Positions 52,099 through 60,341 of a stretch of DNA of 64,000 bases are shown here, piece by piece. The translations under genes were made by a program, and so were the position numbers. The notes under the pieces were generated by a model. That model worked only from the letters and a program-made list of their open reading frames with translations, had not been told where the DNA came from and searched no databases. Origin of the DNA: Maricaulis sp. (GTDB taxonomy: Bacteria > Pseudomonadota > Alphaproteobacteria > Caulobacterales > Maricaulaceae); assembly GCF_015665295.1 (NCBI RefSeq), contig NZ_JADFAJ010000015.1:1-64000 (forward strand), in the 5' to 3' direction. Each line of letters opens with the position of its first letter. The stretch's first letter is position 1.

Positions 52099-52848
52099 TC
52101 AGACGGCGAGCGGCTCGGGTTGCTGCAGGCAGCCCGCCAGCTCCGTCAGGAAGCGGCCTGCGCCTGCCCCGTCAACCGCACGATGATCATAGGTCAGCGC
52201 GAGAGGCAGGCGCAGGCGCGATGCGATGCCCCCGGCCTCGGGCACTATCCGACGAGACGCCCGCGCAATGCCCAGAATGGCCGTTTCCGGCGGAAACACG
52301 AGAGGCGTGAACCCGGTGCCGCCGAGCCTGCCAAGGCTGGTGACGGAAAAGGATGCGCCTTCCATGTCTGAATAGGGGAGCCGTTGATCGCGGGCCGCCA
52401 CGGACAAGGCCGCGAGCCGCCGGGCGATTTCCAGCCAGCCCAGATCCGCGATACCCTTGATCACCGGTCGCATGAGGCCAGCGGGCGTATCCACGGCAAC
52501 ACCCAGATTCACATAACGTTTGAGAATCAGCGCCCCGGTCTGCGAATCGAAAGCCGCGTTGAGAGCCGGGTGCGCGGCCAGCACCCGTGCGCAGGCCTTG
52601 AGGATGAAGGGCAGCCAGGTCAGTCGTACTCCGGCTTTGCCCGACTCGTCCGCCAAGCGCTGTCGCAGCCGTTCGAGCGGCTCCAGATCGATCTCGTCGA
52701 ACTCGGTGACCTGCGGGATATCGCGCCAGCTTGCCGCCATGCGCTCCGCCACGACGCGGCGCACCGGCGTGAGCGGTTCGCGGTCGACTTCTCCAAAGAA
52801 CGCGGCCTCCGACTCGATGGCAGATCGGGGGGTGTCCGGCTGCACCAT
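52099..52848 (-). CDS. 2-oxo-acid/acetoin dehydrogenase E2 acyltransferase, catalytic domain only
   Basis: A 249-residue protein from ATG 52848 (TGATG junction with the SDR gene). It contains a short linker and the CAT-fold catalytic domain, starting LTPVRRVVAERMAASWRDIP and ending with the active-site YDHRAVDGAGAGRFL (H and D of HRxxDG). It lacks the N-terminal lipoyl domain and a clear E1/E3-binding domain that normal E2 chains carry. A separate lipoyl-domain protein is encoded two genes upstream (53650-53958), so this is a split E2. It would move the acetyl group from lipoyl to CoA. The family symbol would be acoC, if acetoin is the substrate. Confidence 0.82.
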   Translation of the reverse strand: MVQPDTPRSAIESEAAFFGEVDREPLTPVRRVVAERMAASWRDIPQVTEFDEIDLEPLERLRQRLADESGKAGVRLTWLPFILKACARVLAAHPALNAAFDSQTGALILKRYVNLGVAVDTPAGLMRPVIKGIADLGWLEIARRLAALSVAARDQRLPYSDMEGASFSVTSLGRLGGTGFTPLVFPPETAILGIARASRRIVPEAGGIASRLRLPLALTYDHRAVDGAGAGRFLTELAGCLQQPEPLAV

Positions 52849-53621
52849 CAGTGGAGCTCGACGCCGCCGTCCACATTGATCGCCTGACCCGTGACATGCG
52901 GTGCCGTCGCAAAAAAGACGGCCAGCTGGCCCATGTCCTGCGGCGTTTGGGCGATGCCCTGGGGGATGATCGTATCGATATGCCGGGCCCAGGAGTCCTC
53001 GATCCCCTCCTGCGGCGCACGCCACTCCTCGGAAAGATAGTCCCACATCCAGGTGCGCACGATGCCTGGGCAAATCGCGTTTACCGTGATCCCGTCGCGG
53101 GCGAGTTCCTTGGCCAGCGTGTTGGTGAAGCCGACGACAGCGAACTTGGAAGCACAATAGTGCGCAAGCGTCGCGAAGCCGTTCTTGCCCGCGATCGAGG
53201 CGACATTGATGATCCGGCCGCCGCCGCAGGCCTTCATGTGCGGGATGACCGCCTTGGAACACAGGAAGGGCCCCTTGGCATTGACCGCCATGATCCGGTC
53301 CCACTCGGCCTCCTCGAGTTCCTCGACCGGGGCCGCGCTGAGCACGCCGGCATTGTTGACGAGAATGTCGACAGCACCCAGGGCATCGATCGCACGGTCG
53401 ATCATGAAGGCGACCTGGTCGGACTTAGAGACATCCGCCTCGACCTCGACCGCCTTTCGACCCAGCGCCAGGATGTCGACCAACGTCTTTTCAGCATCCG
53501 CTCCCAGCCGGGCATCGGCGATGGTGATATCCGCACCCTCTCGGGCGAGTTCCAGGGCGATGCCGCGCCCGATACCGCGACTGCCTCCCGTGACCAACGC
53601 CGTCTTTCCGCTCAATTTCAT
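52848..53621 (-). CDS. SDR-family dehydrogenase, acetoin/diacetyl reductase-like
   Basis: A 257-residue short-chain dehydrogenase: TGGSRGIGRGIALEL (11-25), NNAGVLS, catalytic YCASK (about 153-157) and the end GQAINVDGGVELH. It resembles meso-2,3-butanediol/acetoin reductases, which suits the acetoin-dehydrogenase-like genes around it, though many SDRs of other function share these features. It lies between the lipoyl-domain gene and the E2 gene in the same operon. Confidence 0.8.
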   Translation of the reverse strand: MKLSGKTALVTGGSRGIGRGIALELAREGADITIADARLGADAEKTLVDILALGRKAVEVEADVSKSDQVAFMIDRAIDALGAVDILVNNAGVLSAAPVEELEEAEWDRIMAVNAKGPFLCSKAVIPHMKACGGGRIINVASIAGKNGFATLAHYCASKFAVVGFTNTLAKELARDGITVNAICPGIVRTWMWDYLSEEWRAPQEGIEDSWARHIDTIIPQGIAQTPQDMGQLAVFFATAPHVTGQAINVDGGVELH

Positions 53622-53649
53622 CGCCTGTCCTTTCCTGTCGCCGGCGTTG

Positions 53650-53958
53650 TCACGCCTTCGTCTGCGGTTGGTAGTTCGTGATGAACGCCGATAGGTCGGC
53701 CTCCGATGCCTTGCCCGTCGCTATGACCCCGATCAGCGCTCCGACAGGCAGTTCGATTCCCGTCCCGACGACAATCCGGGCCAGAATACCGCCGGCCGGC
53801 GCCTCGCATTCATTCGCGCTCTTCGATGTCTGGACGTCGAAGAGGTGTTCGCCCACCCTGACCGACTCGCCCTCCTTGCGAAGCCAGCGGCTGACCGATC
53901 CTGACTCCATGGTCAGCCCCAGCTTGGGCAGGGTGACCGGAACCAGTCCCTCAGGCAT
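53650..53958 (-). CDS. Stand-alone lipoyl-domain protein
   Basis: A 102-residue protein made of one biotinyl/lipoyl domain: VTLPKLGLTMESGSVSRWL, then the attachment turn QTSKSANECEAPAGG, where the lysine of SKS is the expected lipoylation site (the usual sequence is D-K-A). It overlaps the E1 beta gene by eight bases. With the lipoyl-less E2 at 52099-52848 it makes a two-piece acyltransferase for the complex. Confidence 0.85.
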   Translation of the reverse strand: MPEGLVPVTLPKLGLTMESGSVSRWLRKEGESVRVGEHLFDVQTSKSANECEAPAGGILARIVVGTGIELPVGALIGVIATGKASEADLSAFITNYQPQTKA

Positions 53959-54970
53959 CGGCGCGCTCTTTTACAATCGCGCGCACCGCCTGCTCGATAT
54001 CGTTCGGGCCGGGGATGTAGGCGTCCTCAAGTTCCGGGGAGAAGGGAACGGGACAGTGTGGCGGCGTCACCTTCCGGATCGGCGCTTTCAGACTCTCGAA
54101 CGCCTCCTCGGCCGCGAGGCTGGCGATGTCGGCCGCCATGCTGCAGCGCGGATGGGCCTCGTCGATGACGACCAGTCGGCCGGTGCTGCGCACGCTCGCC
54201 AGTATCGTCTCGGTATCCAGCGGCGAAGTGGTGCGCGGATCGATCACGGTACACTGGATTCCGTCCTTGGCGAGCCGGTCGGCGGCTGTCTTCGCGAACC
54301 CGACCATGCGGCCCAGGGCCACCAGCGTGACGTCCCTGCCCTCGCAGACGATACGGGCCTCCGCGAAGGGGATCGCATAGGGCTCGTCCGGCACCTCCGC
54401 GGTGTCGTCGAACATCGCCTTGTGTTCAAAGAAAATCACGGGATCGTCGTCGCGGATGGCCTGGGTCAGAGGCCCTTTCGCCTCGTAAGGTGAAGACGGA
54501 ATGGCCACTTTCAGGCCCGGGAAGTGGGTAAAGACCGGGTAGAGCATCTGGCTGTGCTGACTGGCTGCGCGCACGCCGGCTCCGCACAGGGTGCGGATCA
54601 CCACCGGGGTCTTCGCCGAGCCGCCGAACATGTAGCGAAACTTGGCGATCTGGTTGAAGATCTGGTCGCCGCACACGCCGAAGAAGTCGACGAACATCAG
54701 CTGGGCCACAGGCCGCAAGCCGGTTACAGCCGCGCCGCCGGCCGCGCCGATGAAGGCGCTTTCGCTGATCGGGGTGTCAAACACCCTGCCGCGGCCGAAT
54801 TCGTTGAGCAGGCCCTTGGTGGCGCCGAGCACGCCGCCCCAGGCATCCTGGACACCGCGCGCGCCCATGCCTCCGGCGATATCCTCGCCCAGCAAAACGA
54901 CCGTGGGATCGCGGTGCATCTCGTCACGCAGGGCCTCATTGATGGCCTGGCGGAAGGATTTCACGGACAT
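53951..54970 (-). CDS. acoB: Acetoin/2-oxo-acid dehydrogenase E1 component beta subunit
   Basis: A 339-residue transketolase-fold subunit: an N-terminal pyrimidine-binding region with VLLGEDIAGGMGARGV and PISESAFIGAAGGAAVTGLRP, and a C-terminal transketolase domain (RLVVIDEAHPRCSMAADI). It pairs with the alpha subunit 13 bases upstream to bind thiamine diphosphate. Similarity to AcoB and PdhB types cannot be separated with certainty; the SDR neighbour and the wording of the alpha subunit favour acetoin. Confidence 0.83.
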   Translation of the reverse strand: MSVKSFRQAINEALRDEMHRDPTVVLLGEDIAGGMGARGVQDAWGGVLGATKGLLNEFGRGRVFDTPISESAFIGAAGGAAVTGLRPVAQLMFVDFFGVCGDQIFNQIAKFRYMFGGSAKTPVVIRTLCGAGVRAASQHSQMLYPVFTHFPGLKVAIPSSPYEAKGPLTQAIRDDDPVIFFEHKAMFDDTAEVPDEPYAIPFAEARIVCEGRDVTLVALGRMVGFAKTAADRLAKDGIQCTVIDPRTTSPLDTETILASVRSTGRLVVIDEAHPRCSMAADIASLAAEEAFESLKAPIRKVTPPHCPVPFSPELEDAYIPGPNDIEQAVRAIVKERADA

Positions 54971-54983
54971 CGCATTTTTTCCC

Positions 54984-55952
54984 TCAATAGCTGGCGTAGA
55001 CGTCGGTCGTCAGGGTTTCCAGCGCGGGCGGAGGCGCCACCCTGGCCTTGGCCACCGCATCTTCGATCAACGCGCGCACCTCGACATCGATTGCGTCGAG
55101 TTCGCCCGTGTCGAGCTGGCCACCCTGGGTAGTGCGAGCCCTGAAAAACGTCAGGCAATCCAGAAAGCTGCGCTCCTCCTCCACCTCACCGGGCGGACGA
55201 TAGGTCATGGCATCGCCCTCGAAATGTCCGTAATAGCGGGTGAATTCGATGTGGATGAAGCGCGGCCCGGCGCCATTGCGGATTGCTTCCAGCGCTTCCT
55301 GTGCGGCGCGGTAGACGGCGAAGAAATCGTGCCCGTCCACCTTCTCGCCCTTGATGCCGAAGCCTTCGGCACGGCGGACCGGATCATTGCCGCCGATCGA
55401 CCAGTCGCTCGACGTGCTCTCGGCATAGCCATTGTCTTCCAGCACGAAAAGAACCGGCAGGTCGTAAACCCGGGCGAAGTTCAGAGATTCCAGCGTGGTG
55501 CCCTGATTGAAGGCCCCATCGCCGAAGAAGGCGACAGCCACCCCGCCATTGTCCAGCACACGTGCCGACAGCGCCGCGCCGCAGGCCAGCGGCGGACCCC
55601 CGCCGACAATGCCATTGGCGCCCAGCATGCCCTTGGAGAGATCGGCTATATGCATCGAGCCGCCCTTGCCATGGCACAGCCCGTCCGCACGCCCGAAAAT
55701 CTCCTTCATCATGGCCGTCACATCGCAGTCCTTGGCGATGGAATGACCATGGCCGCGATGGGTCGAGGTGATCTGGTCCCCGGGCAGCAGGTTTTCGCAC
55801 ACCGCCACGGCCGCGGTTTCCTCGCCCGCATAGAGGTGTACGAAGCCGGGAATACCGCCACTTGCGAACTCCCGATGCACCCGTTCCTCGAACTCCCGGA
55901 TGGTGCGCATGCGGCGATAGGCACGCAGCAGGTCTTCGCGCTCCAGTCTCAC
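54984..55952 (-). CDS. acoA: Acetoin dehydrogenase-like E1 component alpha subunit
   Basis: A 322-residue thiamine-diphosphate subunit started at GTG 55952, which has GGGGAG eight to nine bases upstream. A longer frame begins with an ATG inside the FixK box at 56019-56021 and would place the promoter within the gene, so it is rejected. Features are HGKGGSMHIADLSKGMLGAN, close to AcoA proteins, and the cofactor motif GDGAFNQGTTLESLNFARVY. It would cleave acetoin (or a 2-oxo acid) and load acetyl onto lipoyl. First gene of the five-gene operon. Confidence 0.83.
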   Translation of the reverse strand: MRLEREDLLRAYRRMRTIREFEERVHREFASGGIPGFVHLYAGEETAAVAVCENLLPGDQITSTHRGHGHSIAKDCDVTAMMKEIFGRADGLCHGKGGSMHIADLSKGMLGANGIVGGGPPLACGAALSARVLDNGGVAVAFFGDGAFNQGTTLESLNFARVYDLPVLFVLEDNGYAESTSSDWSIGGNDPVRRAEGFGIKGEKVDGHDFFAVYRAAQEALEAIRNGAGPRFIHIEFTRYYGHFEGDAMTYRPPGEVEEERSFLDCLTFFRARTTQGGQLDTGELDAIDVEVRALIEDAVAKARVAPPPALETLTTDVYASY

Positions 55953-56014
55953 AACCGAATCTCCCCGACGGCTTGATGTCGGATCGATCCTGAACGGCAG
56001 GACCACCGCCCGCT

Positions 56015-56028
56015 TTGACATTCGTCAA
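56015..56028 (-). promoter_or_regulatory. FixK/FNR box of the acetoin-dehydrogenase-like operon
   Basis: TTGACATTCGTCAA, a perfect palindrome, between the end of phaC and the E1 alpha gene. A weaker -10 (CAGGAT, three of six) stands at the usual offset on the minus strand at 55992-55987. It predicts transcription from about 55980, giving a 28-base leader before GTG 55952. Confidence 0.75.
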
Positions 56029-56049
56029 GTCGGTGGCGGGAAACAGCAA

Positions 56050-57870
56050 TCAGCTCATCTGGACATAGCGCCCCGGCGCCGGCTCGATGGGTGCATAGCC
56101 CTGCTCCGGCGCGCCCATCCGGGGCGGTGCGACGCGGCCTGGCGAACCGCGCTCGGCCAGCCATCCGGCCCAGGCCATCCACCAGGATCCGTCCTGCGGC
56201 TCGACGCCCGCCTTCCAGCGTTCTGGACTGAGATAGTCGTCGTCCGGCTGGCGCGTCGCGATGCGGAAGGACCGGCCGGCATGGCCCGGTTCGGAAACGA
56301 TGCCCGCATTGTGTCCGCCGCTGGTGAGCACGAAAGTGATGGGCGCCCGGGCAAAGAGATTCAGCTTGTAGACCGAAGCCCAGGGCGCGATGTGGTCCTT
56401 CTCGGTCCCGACCAGGAAGATCGGCGCGTCGATATCGGATAACGCAACCGCCCGCCCCTCCACCGCGAACCGTCCCGCCGTCAGCCTGTTCTCCAGGAAC
56501 AGGCCGCGCAGGTATTCCGAATGCATGCGGGCGGGCATGCGGGTCTGGTCGGAATTCCAGATCGCCAGGTCGAACGGTTTGTCGCGTTCGCCGAGAAAAT
56601 ACTCCCGTGCCGCCTTCGACCAGAGGAGTTCGTCAGCCCGCAACAGGGTGAAGGCTCCGGACATCTGATGGCCCTCCAGCACGCCCTGGTCCCACATCAT
56701 GTCTTCCAGGCACGCGATCTGCGCATCGTCGACGAAGAGCAGAAGGTCGCCGGCCTCGGCAAAGTCGACCTGGGCGGCGAGCAAGGTGATGGTGGCAAGC
56801 CGGTCGTCCCTGCGCCGCGCCATTTCCGAGGCCGCGATGGCGAGCAGCGTGCCGCCAAGGCAATACCCGCAGGCATGAACCTTTGCGCCGGGCTGGACAG
56901 CACCGATCGTGTCGAGCGCATCCATGATCCCGAAGGTGCGGTAGTCGTCGAGCGACAGGTCGCGATCCTCCGGCCCCGGATTGATCCAGGAAATCATGTA
57001 GACCGTGAAGCCCTGGCCGGTCAGCCAGCCGACCAGCGAATTGTCTGGCGACAGGTCGAGGATATAGTATTTCATGATCCAGGCCGGCACGATCAGGATC
57101 GGCTCGGCATGCACGGTTCCGGTTTGCGGCGCGTACTGGATAAGCTCCATCAGCCCGTTGCGGTAGATCACCTCTCCCGGCGTCATGGCCAAGCTGTGAC
57201 CGACCGCTTCACGGGCGGCCCGGTCATGACCGTTGCCGCGAGTGACGCTGACCATGTCTTCGAGGAAATTGGCGGCACCCTGCCAGAGATTCCACCCGCC
57301 CGTTTCCGCCGTGCGGCGCCATATGGCAGGATTGAACATTGGATTGTTCGCCGGACACACGGCGTCCATCGCTAAATCGGCCATGAAGCCCGTGCGCCGC
57401 GCATTGCGTTCGTGCATGCCACGGACAGCGCTGGTCGCAGCGCGCCACCAGCTGTCTGCGGCGGCCCACGACTGGGCATAGAGATCAAAAGGCAGGTCGC
57501 TCCAGCCCGGATCAGCGAAACGACGGTCCCCGCCCGTCTCCGAAAACGGCGGCTCGACGTCGGCCAAGCCCGCGAGGCGCTTCAGCGCGTAGCTGCCCAG
57601 CGCCCCGCCGTCGGCCACGGCTTTCAGCCCCAGCGCCGCGCGGTGCGCGGGGGCCGCGGCCAGGTTGATCGCCCAGTCGGCCCAAGGTGCCAGAACGGCG
57701 GATGGTGAAACGCCGCCGGTCAGGCGGGCCATGGCCGCGCGGGCCGCACGATCAAGCGTGTACGGCCCCTCCAGAAATCCTCCACCGGACGGGCGGGGAA
57801 CTGGATCGGCATCGGCTTCAGGGCTCATGCCGTTCCCAGGCAGGCCCGGTTCCCGCCGGGTCTTTTCCAT
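56050..57870 (-). CDS. phaC: Class I poly(3-hydroxyalkanoate) synthase
   Basis: A 606-residue synthase from ATG 57870 (GGAGGG upstream). After an N-terminal PhaC domain (FMADLAMDAVCPANNPMFNP) the alpha/beta hydrolase core has the lipase-box variant HACGYCLGGTLLAI with nucleophile C337, the aspartate region FLVGTEKDHIAPW and the histidine in LTSGGHNAGIV. It polymerises hydroxyacyl-CoA into storage polyester granules, an electron and carbon sink at low oxygen. It lies 31 bases after the phasin gene on the same strand. Confidence 0.93.
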   Translation of the reverse strand: MEKTRREPGLPGNGMSPEADADPVPRPSGGGFLEGPYTLDRAARAAMARLTGGVSPSAVLAPWADWAINLAAAPAHRAALGLKAVADGGALGSYALKRLAGLADVEPPFSETGGDRRFADPGWSDLPFDLYAQSWAAADSWWRAATSAVRGMHERNARRTGFMADLAMDAVCPANNPMFNPAIWRRTAETGGWNLWQGAANFLEDMVSVTRGNGHDRAAREAVGHSLAMTPGEVIYRNGLMELIQYAPQTGTVHAEPILIVPAWIMKYYILDLSPDNSLVGWLTGQGFTVYMISWINPGPEDRDLSLDDYRTFGIMDALDTIGAVQPGAKVHACGYCLGGTLLAIAASEMARRRDDRLATITLLAAQVDFAEAGDLLLFVDDAQIACLEDMMWDQGVLEGHQMSGAFTLLRADELLWSKAAREYFLGERDKPFDLAIWNSDQTRMPARMHSEYLRGLFLENRLTAGRFAVEGRAVALSDIDAPIFLVGTEKDHIAPWASVYKLNLFARAPITFVLTSGGHNAGIVSEPGHAGRSFRIATRQPDDDYLSPERWKAGVEPQDGSWWMAWAGWLAERGSPGRVAPPRMGAPEQGYAPIEPAPGRYVQMS

Positions 57871-57901
57871 CGCGCTTCCCTCCAGCCCATGCCGGCAGGG
57901 C

Positions 57902-58306
57902 TCAGCGCTTGGAGGCGCCGCCCTTGCCCGCATCCGGCAGTCCCGACATGGCGATCTGGGACAGGCGCCCGAACTCGTCCATGTAATCCTGAAAGGCGGT
58001 CTGCGCGGCGCGTGTCGCGACCTCGCCGGCATCAACCGGCGACTGGCATGACGCCAGTTCGTCGAAATATTCCCGATAGTGCCCGGCCCTTACGCTGGCA
58101 AGCCGAGCAGCTTCGCCATTCAATGCCATCGCCCGCTGCCAGAAGCCGTTGGTCGCGGCTTCCACGACCGTCTTCATGTTCGAAGCGGCTTCGTTGACGG
58201 CGGTCGCAGCTGCCTCCGCCCGGCCATCGACCTTGGCGGCCGCAGGCGCCTTTTCCCTGCTGGCAGAGGTCTTGGTTTCAATCTGGTTCGTGGTTGTGGT
58301 TGTCAT
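57902..58306 (-). CDS. Phasin-like PHA granule protein
   Basis: A 134-residue protein from ATG 58306 with GGAGA eight bases upstream; a longer upstream frame has no support. It begins with a threonine run and an Ala/Lys-rich linker, then an amphipathic helix region typical of phasins (AASNMKTVVEAATNGFWQRA, later AQTAFQDYMDEFGRLSQIA). Phasins coat PHA granules and limit their size. The gene directly precedes phaC and probably shares its promoter. Confidence 0.82.
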   Translation of the reverse strand: MTTTTTNQIETKTSASREKAPAAAKVDGRAEAAATAVNEAASNMKTVVEAATNGFWQRAMALNGEAARLASVRAGHYREYFDELASCQSPVDAGEVATRAAQTAFQDYMDEFGRLSQIAMSGLPDAGKGGASKR

Positions 58307-58440
58307 GGTGAAATCTCCGTGACTGAATGCGCTTTGGTCTTGTGTGAGTCTTCTGCAAGTCTGCTGTGACTGGCCTGCCGACGCATCGGCCCTGCATTCT
58401 ATTGAGCCGCTCCAGACCCCTTCACTGCAACCCCGCAATT

Positions 58441-58448
58441 CTACGTAG
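58441..58448. promoter_or_regulatory. CTACGTAG palindrome in the phasin/nrdJ divergent gap
   Basis: An eight-base perfect palindrome in the only gap that serves both the phasin-phaC pair and nrdJ. No FixK box is found in this gap, and TACGTAG-type sequences occur in some FixJ sites (from memory). A direct FixJ effect is only a suggestion. Confidence 0.25.
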
Positions 58449-58499
58449 TCAGCCGGCTTTCGCTTGGTGAGAGGCGCATCAGCCCGCTAGAATGCCGCC

Positions 58500-60302
58500 A
58501 TGTTCGACTGGCCTGCCGCCATCTCCCGGCGTGTCTGGGAAGACAAGTATCGTCACGCCGAAGCCGATCCGGCCGAGGCCGCGCCGGACGATAGCTGGCG
58601 GCGTGTCGCAAACGCCCTGGCGGCAGCGGAAACGCAGGACCGTCAGGGCTGGGCGGATCGTTTTTTTGCCGCCATGTCCGATTTCCGCTTCCTGCCGGGC
58701 GGCCGCATCCTGGCCGGTGCAGGCACCGGCCGCGATGTCACCCTGTTCAACTGTTTTGTTATGGGTGAGTTGGAGGACTCGGTCGCGGGCATATTCCGCG
58801 CGCTGGAGGAGAGCGCACGCACCATGCAGCAGGGCGGCGGCATCGGAATCGATTTCTCCCCGCTGCGTCCTCGCGGCATGCTGGCGCGCCGGACCGGAAA
58901 CATCGCAACCGGGCCCGTCTCCTTCATGCGAATATGGGATGCCATGTGCGCCACGATCCTGTCAGCCGGCGCCCGCCGCGGCGCCATGATGGCAACACTG
59001 CGCTGCGACCATCCCGACATCGAAGCGTTCATCGATGCCAAGCGCGAGCCCGGGCAATTGCGTCATTTCAACCTGTCGGTCCTGGTCTCCGATGCCTTCA
59101 TGGAGGCCGTGCGCACGGACAGATACTGGCCGCTCGTCTTCCCGGCGACCGGCGAAAAGGCCGGCAGGGACACAGTGATGCAGCCATGGTCCGGCGCGCC
59201 GGAACCGGTGCCGTGCCAAATCATGCGCCGGATCCGGGCCCGTGACCTCTTGAAGAGGATCACCGACACCGCCTATGACACCTCCGAACCGGGCGTGCTT
59301 TTTGTCGACCGGATCAACCGGCTTGACAATCTGGCGTATTGCCAACGCATCACGGCGACCAATCCGTGTGGCGAAATACCGCTGCCGCCTCATGGTGCCT
59401 GCGATCTCGGCTCCATCAACCTGACCCGTTTCGTGCAACATCCCTTCACGCCCCGGGCCCGGCTCGACAACGGCGCTATCGAAGCGATCGTGCCGGTCGC
59501 GGTACGCCTGCTCGACAATGTCATCGACGTTTCCCGCTTCCCGCTGGACGCCCAGGCCGAAACGGCCCGACTGACCCGGCGCGTCGGATTGGGCATTACC
59601 GGTCTGGCCGACACCCTTCTCATGCTGCGCCTGGATTATGGTGAAGACAGCGCCCGACAATTGGCCGCCGAAACCATGCGCCGCATCTGCCACGCCGCCT
59701 ATCGCGCCTCCGTCGCGCTCGCCCGGGAAAAGGGCCCTTTTGGCCGTTTCGAGCGCGACGCCTATCTGGCAGGGGGGTTCGTCTCGGGCCTTCCTGACGA
59801 TATCCGCCATGCCATCGCCGCATACGGCATCCGCAACAGCCACCTGGTCGCCATCGCCCCGGCGGGCAGTATCAGCCTCTTGGCGGGCAATGTGTCCAGC
59901 GGGCTGGAACCGATCTTTGCCGGGCGGGTCCGGCGACGTGTCACCGGTCCGGACGGCGAGCCGGTCTCGCTGGATCTGACCGATTACGCGCTGGCAATGT
60001 GGCGCGGAATGGTGCGGCGCGAGGACGGCGTGCCCGACGGCTTCGTGACCGCCACCGGCCTGCCGGTCGAGGCCCATCTCGGCATGCAGGCCGCGCTGCA
60101 GCCCCATGTCGACAATGCCATCTCCAAAACCGTCAACGTTCCGGCCGACTGCACGCGCGAAGCCTTCGCGAGCCTCTACGAATGCGCTTTCGGCCTGGGT
60201 CTCAAGGGATGCACCGTCTTCCGGCCCAATCGGGTGACCGGCGCGGTCCTGACCGGAGAGGATGGACCGGAGGACCGGCATTGCTGCCATGTCGAGGCGT
60301 GA
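58500..60302 (+). CDS. nrdJ: Class II (adenosylcobalamin-dependent) ribonucleotide reductase
   Basis: A 600-residue enzyme, shorter than most NrdJ because it lacks the N-terminal ATP-cone and long C-terminal extension. The barrel signatures are LPGGRILAGAG, QQGGGIGIDFSPLRPRG and the catalytic loop NPCGEIPLPPHGACDLGSIN (N288, C290, E292). It ends HCCHVEA, where C595 and C596 are the likely thiol pair that re-reduces the active site. Class II enzymes make deoxynucleotides with or without oxygen, using coenzyme B12. It lies in the low-oxygen island and is followed 39 bases later by the ATPase gene. Homologue NrdZ (Rv0570) is in the DosR regulon, from memory. Confidence 0.92.
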   Translation: MFDWPAAISRRVWEDKYRHAEADPAEAAPDDSWRRVANALAAAETQDRQGWADRFFAAMSDFRFLPGGRILAGAGTGRDVTLFNCFVMGELEDSVAGIFRALEESARTMQQGGGIGIDFSPLRPRGMLARRTGNIATGPVSFMRIWDAMCATILSAGARRGAMMATLRCDHPDIEAFIDAKREPGQLRHFNLSVLVSDAFMEAVRTDRYWPLVFPATGEKAGRDTVMQPWSGAPEPVPCQIMRRIRARDLLKRITDTAYDTSEPGVLFVDRINRLDNLAYCQRITATNPCGEIPLPPHGACDLGSINLTRFVQHPFTPRARLDNGAIEAIVPVAVRLLDNVIDVSRFPLDAQAETARLTRRVGLGITGLADTLLMLRLDYGEDSARQLAAETMRRICHAAYRASVALAREKGPFGRFERDAYLAGGFVSGLPDDIRHAIAAYGIRNSHLVAIAPAGSISLLAGNVSSGLEPIFAGRVRRRVTGPDGEPVSLDLTDYALAMWRGMVRREDGVPDGFVTATGLPVEAHLGMQAALQPHVDNAISKTVNVPADCTREAFASLYECAFGLGLKGCTVFRPNRVTGAVLTGEDGPEDRHCCHVEA

Positions 60303-60341
60303 CGAACTGGCCACTACGACCGGCCCTGTCCGGCGATCTGG

